A stretch of 45,636 bases of DNA from positions 1 to 45,636 of the forward strand of contig CANPJW010000020.1 of the NCBI GenBank assembly GCA_947574505.1, read 5' to 3'. This document shows positions 7,901-14,190 of this stretch, one piece after another. The notes under the pieces were generated by a model, which did not search any database, was not told the origin of the DNA, and saw only the letters and a list, made by a program, of their open reading frames with translations. The translations under genes were made by a program, and so were the position numbers. Positions within the stretch are counted from its first letter, which is position 1; each line of letters starts with the position of its first letter. This stretch comes from an uncultured Bacteroides sp. (lineage in GTDB: Bacteria > Bacteroidota > Bacteroidia > Bacteroidales > Bacteroidaceae).

Positions 7901-9300
7901 TCAATCTGATTCTTTATCTTGGAACGCTTATTGAAGAACCACCAAAGAATAACCACCAACACCAATCCGGCAATCACCAAAGAAAGAACAAGCGTCATCT
8001 GCCGCGAACCGGCTTCCAATGAAACATAACGGCTCTCCAACTCCTTGTCCTGACGCGTAAAGTTCAAAATATCCAGATATATATTCCGATTGTAGTCAGA
8101 TGCATACTTCATCCCCAGCCCTGCATACGACACGCTCAGTTGTTCCCTGATTCTTGAAATCCATTCGGGAACAGTCTTTACGTTCTCCTGCGTAATCCAA
8201 GGCACCCCGGTATAAGTCGTATCCCCTTCTGCAAACGTATATAGCCTATCCAATGTATCCGTTTCGTTATGATAATAAAGCATATGATGCCGGTTCACGC
8301 AATCCAATGCTTTCGTCAATGTATCCAGCGCTTCCGAATATCTCCCATGCACATTCAGATATTTGCCGATAGACACATACGCTCCGGCAATCTGATATAA
8401 GTCATCATATTCACGAAACTTTTCAAGTGCAAGCTGTGCCAGCCGCAAAGGTAAAAGCGAATCTATCGGCAAATCAAACTGGTCTAAAACATGACCTCTC
8501 CTTGCCAGAAAAAAATCGAAGTTATTAGAAGAAATAATCAGATTTGCAAGCCCTTGCAGACCATTTCCTTCAAAATAAGAATGATTGCTCCGAACAGCCA
8601 TCCGCCAGGTATAATAAAGATGGTCGAACTCACGGAGCTTTCTATCCTCCGGTTTATCAGCTTCCACCAAAGAAGCCGAACCTTTGAGATAATGATAATA
8701 GAGCAACTGATTAGTGTCTGCCAGTGCTTCATCTTCCGGAATCTGATTGAGTGAGGCAATCGCTTCCTCCCGTTGCTGGAGATAATAATAATAAATGGAA
8801 GAGACAATAAAGAATTCCGTGAAAGCATAATCCAGACGGAGCTTCTCATGCCGGTCGGCAAACAAGTCACTCTCTTCACGGATACGCTTCATGCGTTTCA
8901 GCGCACTATTCCGGTAGTCATAAAATTCTTTGTTCATTGCCGTCCGCTGGCAGATTTTCATCAGCCCGATGTCCGCAATCAAGAGTTCGAGTTCGTTCTT
9001 GGTCAGTTTGTATACCTCTTTGTGCAAAGCTTCGGCACGGTCGAAATCCATGTTCATGTAAGCCCAGAATCCCAAGTTATTTGAAGCTTCGGCTTTCCCC
9101 GACTTATATAAGCTTACTCGACGATAAGCCTGCTCGGCATATTTATAGGAAGAATCGAGATTCCGGTAACGAAAAGCATATGCTTTCCCGTTCAGTGAGT
9201 CAATCAGACGCACCTCTTTGGTCGGCACCATGTCAGTGCACGAGAAGAAAGAGGCGAACAGCACTACACCTATTATATATAAAGGAAAGCGTGAACTCAT
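4981..9300 (-). CDS. Double sensor kinase: two membrane kinase units fused
   Basis: A 1439-residue membrane sensor made of two units. Unit 1: lipoprotein-like signal (FASFFSC, Cys21), TPR-like helical periplasmic part (about 25-425), membrane helix 436-456, a helical region (about 560-660) with no normal H-box, and an ATPase domain with clear N-box (LAENARKYTPEGG, 702-714), DNGRG (733-737) and GSGFGL (773-778). Unit 2: a second lipobox-like membrane segment (824-839, LLLPMGMVSC), periplasmic part to 995, membrane helix 997-1016, GAF-like region (about 1070-1180), an H-box-like HETIYYPNKI with His1221, and a degenerate ATPase end (LLENLIDEAL, GTEYLV). Each half thus lacks what the other keeps. 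These parts resemble the DUF5112/DUF5113 Bacteroides kinases, by memory. The next gene is its response regulator. Confidence 0.85.
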   Translation of the reverse strand: MSSRFPLYIIGVVLFASFFSCTDMVPTKEVRLIDSLNGKAYAFRYRNLDSSYKYAEQAYRRVSLYKSGKAEASNNLGFWAYMNMDFDRAEALHKEVYKLTKNELELLIADIGLMKICQRTAMNKEFYDYRNSALKRMKRIREESDLFADRHEKLRLDYAFTEFFIVSSIYYYYLQQREEAIASLNQIPEDEALADTNQLLYYHYLKGSASLVEADKPEDRKLREFDHLYYTWRMAVRSNHSYFEGNGLQGLANLIISSNNFDFFLARRGHVLDQFDLPIDSLLPLRLAQLALEKFREYDDLYQIAGAYVSIGKYLNVHGRYSEALDTLTKALDCVNRHHMLYYHNETDTLDRLYTFAEGDTTYTGVPWITQENVKTVPEWISRIREQLSVSYAGLGMKYASDYNRNIYLDILNFTRQDKELESRYVSLEAGSRQMTLVLSLVIAGLVLVVILWWFFNKRSKIKNQIDVERLQQILGLCRDITSSIPMNVPLIQQGIDRLFGKGRMRLEIPEGEEGKAALVPMHRLNRDEKALVHVLEPYIIWAADNEQMVEALSDERMQLEKQRYIYEQHIAGNKRQNLIKKACMAIVNGINPYIDRILNEVHKLTEKGYIDDEKIKKEKYQYIDELVTTINEYNDILALWIKMKQGTLSLNIETFSLDELFELLGKGRRAFEMKKQTLEIEPAAVMVKADRALTLFMINTLAENARKYTPEGGTIKVYARTTDTYVEISVEDNGRGISEEDVACIIGEKVYDSRVIGIKNAEDPEELKENKGSGFGLMNCKGIIEKYKKTNELFRVCTFDVKSELGNGSRFYFRLPLGVRKVVGILLCLLLPMGMVSCLHEPVQPMSQDGDSIVITTDSTYEDLLDAASDYANAAYFANVDENYGLALQYVDSAMLLLNEHYEKYARPGRPHHYMKLVGTGIPAEVSWWNEMFDSDYHVILDIRNEAAVAFLALKQLDAYSYNNSAFTDLYKLQGEDQTLEAYCRQLERSNTNKTVGIILCFVLLIISLVGYYFLYMRKRLQNRLNLEQVLEINQKVFAASLVRPQEQENTEALQREESTLKEIPQRIVNEAFGSVNELLTIDRMGIAVYNETTHRLEYASRPGQEMPEMVQQCFDSGEYLAEQHLLAIPLKVEAGGEHQCVGVLYLERREGSEQETDRLLFELVARYVAIVVFNAVVKLATKYRDIESAHEETRRASWEDSMLHVQNMVLDNCLSTIKHETIYYPNKIKQIVGRLNTQSLSEKEEREGVETMTELIEYYKGIFTILSSCASRQLEEVTFRRTVIPVQELFDAAGKYFRKVMKNRTERIELEMEPMEARVIGDVNQLRFLLENLIDEALTFREDGVLRLQVCRDDEYIRFLFTDTRREKSVEELNQLFYPNLARMTSGEKGELRGTEYLVCKQIIRDHDEFAGRRGCRINAEPAAGGGFTVYFTVPRR

Positions 9301-9352
9301 TTTATCATTGGATAATTAACAACGGATAATGGATATACTCCATTATTTATTG

Positions 9353-9360
9353 CAAATCTA
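9353..9360 (-). promoter_or_regulatory. -7 element (TAGATTTG) for the sensor operon
   Basis: TAGATTTG on the minus strand matches TAnnTTTG, 53 bases upstream of the sensor kinase start. It is divergent from the prs promoter. I see no good -33 TTTG. Confidence 0.45.
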
Positions 9361-9434
9361 CAAATATTTCCGATAAGTTGGAGAGAAAAATATTTTTTAT
9401 ACAATAAGTCCTTCTAAATAATAAGAGAAATTCC

Positions 9435-9442
9435 TACCTTTG
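9435..9442 (+). promoter_or_regulatory. -7 element (TACCTTTG) for prs
   Basis: TACCTTTG followed by CA is a strong match to the Bacteroides housekeeping -7 element, 38 bases before the prs start codon. The -33 region is not clear. Confidence 0.65.
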
Positions 9443-9480
9443 CAGGCAAATTAACAAATAGGTAAAACATCTATTATAAA

Positions 9481-10419
9481 ATGAGCGAAAAAGCACCCTT
9501 TATGGTATTCTCGGGAACGAACTCGAGATATCTTGCAGAAAAAATCTGCGCAAGCCTGAATTGTCCTCTGGGAAATATGAACATTACCCATTTTGCCGAT
9601 GGTGAATTTGCGGTTTCATATGAAGAGTCCATTCGTGGCGCACACGTATTCCTGGTTCAATCCACTTTCCCTAACTCAGACAACTTAATGGAACTTCTCC
9701 TGATGATTGACGCTGCAAAGCGCGCATCTGCAAAAAGCGTTGTAGCCGTAATCCCTTATTTCGGATGGGCCCGTCAGGACAGAAAAGACAAACCCCGTGT
9801 ATCTATCGGAGCTAAGTTGGTAGCCGACCTGCTTTCTGTTGCAGGTATCGACCGACTGATTACCATGGACTTGCATGCAGACCAGATTCAGGGATTCTTC
9901 AATATCCCGGTAGACCATTTGTATGCATCAGCCGTATTCCTCCCCTACATCCAGTCATTGAAACTGGAAGACCTGGTGATTGCTACACCGGACGTAGGCG
10001 GTTCAAAACGTGCCAGCACTTTTTCCAAATACCTTGGTGTGCCATTGGTACTTTGCAACAAGTCACGTGAAAAAGCTAATGAAGTCGCTTCCATGCAAAT
10101 CATTGGTGACGTGAAAGGTAAAAACGTTGTCTTGGTTGACGATATTGTAGACACCGCAGGAACAATCACCAAAGCTGCCAACATCATGATGGAAGCCGGT
10201 GCAACATCCGTACGCGCCATTGCCAGCCATTGTGTGATGTCCGACCCGGCATCTTTCCGTGTACAGGAGTCCGGTCTGACCGAAATGGTGTTTACCGACA
10301 GTATCCCTTACACCAAGAAATGCGCGAAAGTAAAACAGCTGAGTATCGCCGATATGTTTGCAGAAACTATCAAACGCGTTATGAATAACGAATCTATCAG
10401 TTCACAATACATAATCTAA
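9481..10419 (+). CDS. prs: Ribose-phosphate pyrophosphokinase (PRPP synthetase)
   Basis: Makes 5-phosphoribosyl 1-diphosphate from ribose 5-phosphate and ATP in the cytoplasm, feeding purine, pyrimidine, histidine, tryptophan and NAD synthesis. The 312-residue length is typical of class I enzymes. Motifs visible: the flexible catalytic segment RQDRKDKPR (98-106), the divalent metal site DLHADQIQGFF (130-140), and the PRPP-binding loop VLVDDIVDTAGT (217-228). It is the only clear housekeeping gene here on the plus strand, has its own TACCTTTG promoter element, and ends in a strong bidirectional terminator, so it is probably monocistronic. Confident assignment. Confidence 0.97.
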   Translation: MSEKAPFMVFSGTNSRYLAEKICASLNCPLGNMNITHFADGEFAVSYEESIRGAHVFLVQSTFPNSDNLMELLLMIDAAKRASAKSVVAVIPYFGWARQDRKDKPRVSIGAKLVADLLSVAGIDRLITMDLHADQIQGFFNIPVDHLYASAVFLPYIQSLKLEDLVIATPDVGGSKRASTFSKYLGVPLVLCNKSREKANEVASMQIIGDVKGKNVVLVDDIVDTAGTITKAANIMMEAGATSVRAIASHCVMSDPASFRVQESGLTEMVFTDSIPYTKKCAKVKQLSIADMFAETIKRVMNNESISSQYII

Positions 10420-10441
10420 GCGAACAAATATCGTTAAAAAA

Positions 10442-10482
10442 AACGGTGAACAAGTCTCGTATAGCGTAACTTGTTCACCGTT
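10442..10482. terminator. Bidirectional terminator between prs and MORN gene
   Basis: A 13-bp perfect stem, AACGGTGAACAAG with CTTGTTCACCGTT, around a 15-base loop. It is followed by TTCTTT on the plus strand and by a T run on the minus strand (AAAAAAAA upstream on plus), so it can end both the prs and the MORN-gene transcripts. Confidence 0.85.
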
Positions 10483-10502
10483 TTCTTTATAGCTTATATC
10501 TC

Positions 10503-11672
10503 TTATTGCAGTCTTCCAAATTTATAGGTTCCTTTCTTGATAACCTTTCCGTCCTTATCAGTTTCCACGAAAGGCCCATTCTTTTTTCCTTGCTTGAAGA
10601 AACCCTCGAAACGGTTGCCATCTTTGTCGATTTGCACACCCTGCCCTTCTTCCAGTCCATCAACGAAACCACCTTTATATTGCATCCCCGCAACAGTCTT
10701 CAGAGTACCTTGCCCGTTCGGACGGTTATCTTCCCAATCACCTTCATAAACGTCACCATTGCTCCATTTGTAGACCCCCTTTCCGTCACGCTTGTTATTC
10801 TTCCAGTCACCTTCATACACAGCACCATTCGACCAGGTAAAAGTACCTCTCCCATCTTGCATGCCATCTTTGAAGTTTCCTACATATTTATCACCATTAG
10901 CATGATAGTAAACACCTGCACCGGTACGTTCGCCCAAGAGATAAGAACCTTCATAACGATCGCCCGTATGGAAGAAATAAGTACCTTCACCATGTTGAAT
11001 ATCATCCGCCCAGTCGCCTTCATATTTATCACCGTTGGTATATTCAAATACCCCTTTGCCGTGGCGTACATCATCCTTCCAATCTCCGTCATACTTACAG
11101 CCATCATCCCAGTTCATGACACCTTTACCATTTTTCTTGTCGTTCTTCCAGTGACCGTTATATTGAGCGCCGTTCGCCCAGGTATAAGTACCTTTACCTT
11201 CACGCTTGTCATTCACCCAGTTGCCTACATACAAGTCACCGTTGTGATAATACATTGTCCCTTCACCATGTTGATAGTCTTGAAACCACATACCGTCATA
11301 ACGGTTATTATTCATAAAATAATAAATACCTTTTCCATGCTGCTGATCTTGAAACCATTGCCCTTCATACTTTTCCCCATCGGGAAACATATAAATGCCG
11401 TATCCTTCACGTTGTCCCTTCACGTATTCTCCTTCGTAGACATCACCGTTTTTAAAGACCGTCTTTCCTTTTCCATTCGGTTTACGTCCCTTCATTTCAC
11501 CTGTATAGACGCTACCATCCTTAAAAGTATAGTTACCAATCTTTATTTCAGTAGAGAATGTATCTTTGATTTTCCCGAAAAATCCGCTTTTTTTTCCTTC
11601 ATTTTCTTGTGCCATTGCTCCCGCTTGTGAAAGGAGAGCCCATAAAAGTGTAGTATATAGATATTTCCTCAT
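10503..11672 (-). CDS. Exported MORN-repeat protein (14 repeats)
   Basis: A 389-residue protein with a Sec-type signal peptide (MRKYLYTTLLWALLSQAGAM, cleavage after AMA) and then 14 consecutive 23-residue MORN repeats of the pattern Y.NGD.YEG.W.....HGKGT. MORN proteins form elongated beta structures and often bind membranes or scaffold partners; bacterial exported members have no well-defined function, and databases often label them as phosphatidylinositol-phosphate kinase-like only because plant enzymes share the repeats. No catalytic domain is present. Very high Gly, Lys, Asp and Tyr content follows from the repeats. A TATCTTTG promoter element lies 40 bases upstream, and the gene ends at the shared terminator with prs. 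Confidence 0.85.
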   Translation of the reverse strand: MRKYLYTTLLWALLSQAGAMAQENEGKKSGFFGKIKDTFSTEIKIGNYTFKDGSVYTGEMKGRKPNGKGKTVFKNGDVYEGEYVKGQREGYGIYMFPDGEKYEGQWFQDQQHGKGIYYFMNNNRYDGMWFQDYQHGEGTMYYHNGDLYVGNWVNDKREGKGTYTWANGAQYNGHWKNDKKNGKGVMNWDDGCKYDGDWKDDVRHGKGVFEYTNGDKYEGDWADDIQHGEGTYFFHTGDRYEGSYLLGERTGAGVYYHANGDKYVGNFKDGMQDGRGTFTWSNGAVYEGDWKNNKRDGKGVYKWSNGDVYEGDWEDNRPNGQGTLKTVAGMQYKGGFVDGLEEGQGVQIDKDGNRFEGFFKQGKKNGPFVETDKDGKVIKKGTYKFGRLQ

Positions 11673-11711
11673 TTATTTTAGTAGTTACTCTTTTTAGATT
11701 TACAATTTGGA

Positions 11712-11719
11712 CAAAGATA
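11712..11719 (-). promoter_or_regulatory. -7 element (TATCTTTG) for the MORN gene
   Basis: TATCTTTG on the minus strand fits TAnnTTTG, 39 bases upstream of the MORN-gene start, suggesting it is transcribed separately from the upstream operon that ends at 11758. Confidence 0.5.
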
Positions 11720-11757
11720 CAATTTCTCTCTTATAAATTCCCCTACCGGGAAGCAAA

Positions 11758-13041
11758 TTATGCCAACTTTTTACCTGCGATGACCTCTTTTAATGTCTCT
11801 TTGCACAAATAACGCTGTGCCAAATCCTGTATTTCCGCAGGGGTAACCTCATTCACAGCATGCAGGGAACGCGAGAAATAGTCGTCCGTCAAACCGGAAG
11901 TAGCAATAAAAATCCATGCATCCGAAAGAGAGAAAGGCGACTCGTAGCTACGGCACATCTCACCTAACATATAATTGCGTACCATCGTCAATTCCTCATC
12001 CGGCACAAGTTCATGATGCAACCGGTCTATTTCGTGATACACTTCCTGTATCAACGGCTCCACATATTTATTGTCCGTTTCTGTCGAAACAACCAATACA
12101 CCGCTATCAGGATAGAACATGATACCTGCCGATATTCCATAGGTATATCCTTTTTCTTCGCGGATATTAGACATCAGGCGGCTACCGAAATAGCCACCGA
12201 ACAAAGTCATCAATACCCGCAACTTCGGATAATCCGGATGTTCACGAGTGATGGTGGTACATCCCATTTTTACGGCACTCTGCATAGCATCCTCACGTTC
12301 CGTAAAAATCCTCTTTTCAGAAACTGCGGCAAAAGGAAAACTTACTTTCGGCATCTGCAATTGATGTTGTCCGAAGGGGGCTCCGAAAGTATCTGCCACT
12401 CGCCGGATAGTATCCTCCGTTACCTTGCCGGACAAGAATATAGAACAATTGCCCGAATGGTAATGCCGCTCATAGAAATCGCGAAGCACATCCGGAGTAA
12501 TGGCATGGTAATCTTCCTCCATTACTATCTTTCCGCATGGATGCTGTTTCCCGTAAAGAGACTTCAGCAGACTCCGATTCGCAAGGAAATCAACTTTGGA
12601 AATATTGACCAGATATTGTTGGATATTCGTATCCAAGATAGTCCGCAGTTCTTTTTCCGGGAAAAGCGGTTCTTTAATCATAGACTCCACCACCTCTAAT
12701 GTCTTCGCCAAATACTTATTCAGCGAATAAACAGTGATATAAGCATATTCCGAAGCACTGGACAGTTCAAGCCACGAACCATAATAATCCAATTTTTCAG
12801 CAATGGTAGCCGCTGCATATTTCGCAGTACCCTCGCGAAGCATCCGGTTGGCAAACAAGGCTTGCAGCTTCTGAGACTGCTGCCATCGCCCCCCGGCAAA
12901 AAGTATATCCATACGTACCACATCCTGCTCACCGGCATTGATGACAGTCAGCGGAATACCATTCGGCAAAGTAGTCCGGACAGGAGCAAGTATCTGAAAG
13001 TTTTTCAGGATTTGTATTTCAGGTTGTATCGTGCGGTCCAT
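11758..13041 (-). CDS. M16-family peptidase homologue lacking the zinc motif
   Basis: A 427-residue protein with the two-lobe architecture of M16 (insulinase/processing peptidase) proteins: the N-terminal half has the LPNGIPLTVINAGEQDVVRM strand pattern, the C-terminal half the EREDAMQSAVKMGC and REEKGYTYGISAG segments typical of M16 C-domains. Where active enzymes carry HxxEH (as HFLEHMLFKGT), this one reads FANRMLREGT, so zinc binding and proteolysis are unlikely. It resembles the inactive subunit of M16 heterodimers, whose partner is usually an adjacent active gene; none is seen here. Last gene of the PBP1A-folK-kdsB operon, 4 bases after kdsB. Confidence 0.8.
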   Translation of the reverse strand: MDRTIQPEIQILKNFQILAPVRTTLPNGIPLTVINAGEQDVVRMDILFAGGRWQQSQKLQALFANRMLREGTAKYAAATIAEKLDYYGSWLELSSASEYAYITVYSLNKYLAKTLEVVESMIKEPLFPEKELRTILDTNIQQYLVNISKVDFLANRSLLKSLYGKQHPCGKIVMEEDYHAITPDVLRDFYERHYHSGNCSIFLSGKVTEDTIRRVADTFGAPFGQHQLQMPKVSFPFAAVSEKRIFTEREDAMQSAVKMGCTTITREHPDYPKLRVLMTLFGGYFGSRLMSNIREEKGYTYGISAGIMFYPDSGVLVVSTETDNKYVEPLIQEVYHEIDRLHHELVPDEELTMVRNYMLGEMCRSYESPFSLSDAWIFIATSGLTDDYFSRSLHAVNEVTPAEIQDLAQRYLCKETLKEVIAGKKLA

Positions 13042-13045
13042 AAGA

Positions 13046-13798
13046 TTATCCTCTATTCTTCAAAAATTCCTCTGCACGTTCCAAGTCCTGAGGGGTATCA
13101 ATCCCAATCGTTTCCACTTCGCTGATACCTACCTTTATCCTATATCCGTTTTCCAGCCAACGAAGCTGTTCCAACGATTCGGCCACTTCAAGAGAAGATT
13201 GCGGAAGAGCGGTAATCTCTTTCAGCACTTCCGTACGATAAGCATACAAACCGATATGTTTATAATAGGTATGCCCTTTCAACCAATCCTGTTTTTCGGC
13301 ATTACGCTGAAAAGGGATAATAGAACGACTGAAGTAAAGCGCGTTCCAGTTTGTATTGACTACCACTTTCGGAGAATTTACATTCTCAAGTACCGCAAAC
13401 GGCTCGTCGGCAGTGAAAGGTTTCACCAGTGTAGCTATTTGCGTAGTCGGATCTTCAAAACAAGCCTTTACAGCATCCAACTGCGAAGGTTGGATAAAAG
13501 GCTCGTCACCCTGTATATTAACAACGACATCAAAATCACCCCCAATCTTGGTACAAGCTTCATAACAACGGTCCGTACCACTTTTATGATGAACAGAAGT
13601 CATTACTACCTTCCCTCCGAAAGCCTTGACAGCCGCTTCAATCCGTTCGTCGTCAGTAGCTACATAGGCATCGTCCAAGACACCCGCTACTTGTTCATAT
13701 ACACGTTGTATCACAGTTTTTCCGCCCAAGATAGCCAACGGTTTCGCGGGGAAACGCGTGGATGCATAGCGGGCAGGTATTATTCCAAGAAATCTCAT
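13046..13798 (-). CDS. kdsB: CMP-KDO synthetase (3-deoxy-manno-octulosonate cytidylyltransferase)
   Basis: Activates KDO with CTP to CMP-KDO for lipopolysaccharide inner-core assembly in the cytoplasm. The 250-residue size is typical. The signature nucleotide-binding start is visible (FLGIIPARYASTRFPAKPLA), followed by YVATDDERIEAAV, MTSVHHKSGTDRCYEA and NIQGDEPFI, all diagnostic of KdsB. It is embedded in an operon with PBP1A, a FolK-like gene and the M16 homologue, with gaps of 8 and 4 bases. Confident assignment. Confidence 0.95.
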   Translation of the reverse strand: MRFLGIIPARYASTRFPAKPLAILGGKTVIQRVYEQVAGVLDDAYVATDDERIEAAVKAFGGKVVMTSVHHKSGTDRCYEACTKIGGDFDVVVNIQGDEPFIQPSQLDAVKACFEDPTTQIATLVKPFTADEPFAVLENVNSPKVVVNTNWNALYFSRSIIPFQRNAEKQDWLKGHTYYKHIGLYAYRTEVLKEITALPQSSLEVAESLEQLRWLENGYRIKVGISEVETIGIDTPQDLERAEEFLKNRG

Positions 13799-13806
13799 AT
13801 CTGAAT

Positions 13807-14175
13807 CTATTTTAATTCTTCTAATCCCTTCATGATATACTCCCTTTTCAGGTCTTCAGGCTTCAACACCCGGTCGTCAAAAGTAAGCAAATCAATATCC
13901 AGGCAAATTTTTTCTTCTTTCTTGTCTCCCGGACGACGGCCGGCAGACTGTTCGATGGCTTTCAACTCCTTCCTTACTTTCTCTTCCTCTGCTTCGGAAA
14001 AGAACTGTGCCACCTGATTGGAAAATAATGCCGGACTTCTGAAAAACAAAGGCTGTGTTTCCTGTTCCGACGTGAAGCGGATAGAAGGAAACAAATCCGC
14101 CAACTTCTGCCGGGCAAAAAACAAATTCTCCTTCCGGTTATAATTACTTCCAATGCAGATGATATACTTATGCAT
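13807..14175 (-). CDS. Short FolK-like (HPPK) protein
   Basis: A 122-residue protein related to 6-hydroxymethyl-7,8-dihydropterin pyrophosphokinase. It starts with MHKYIICIGSNYNRKENL, like the HPPK beta-strand with GSN, and contains AGRRPGDKK followed by CLDIDLLTF, which corresponds to the Mg/ATP-binding LDLDIL motif. Typical FolK proteins are about 155-160 residues; this one lacks the C-terminal part with the HPR/RxFVL...PL region. It may be a reduced HPPK or a paralogue with a different substrate. Overlaps no gene; 15 bases after PBP1A and 8 before kdsB, so co-transcribed. Confidence 0.75.
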   Translation of the reverse strand: MHKYIICIGSNYNRKENLFFARQKLADLFPSIRFTSEQETQPLFFRSPALFSNQVAQFFSEAEEEKVRKELKAIEQSAGRRPGDKKEEKICLDIDLLTFDDRVLKPEDLKREYIMKGLEELK

Positions 14176-14190
14176 GGTTGGAGAAGAAGA

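Noticed and set aside
6430..8022. 530-codon plus-strand open frame
   Set aside because: It lies fully inside and antisense to the double sensor kinase, is rich in His, Arg and Ile without any domain, and reflects codon bias of the kinase gene.
10503..11550. CRISPR-like regular repeats of about 69 bases
   Set aside because: The periodicity is imperfect and in frame with 23-residue MORN repeats; there are no identical repeats with unique spacers and no cas genes.
10506..11630. 374-codon plus-strand open frame
   Set aside because: Antisense shadow of the MORN-repeat gene; its Thr/Ile/Phe periodicity mirrors the 69-base MORN repeat.
13031..13804. 257-codon plus-strand frame
   Set aside because: Complete antisense shadow of kdsB, which has clear family motifs.
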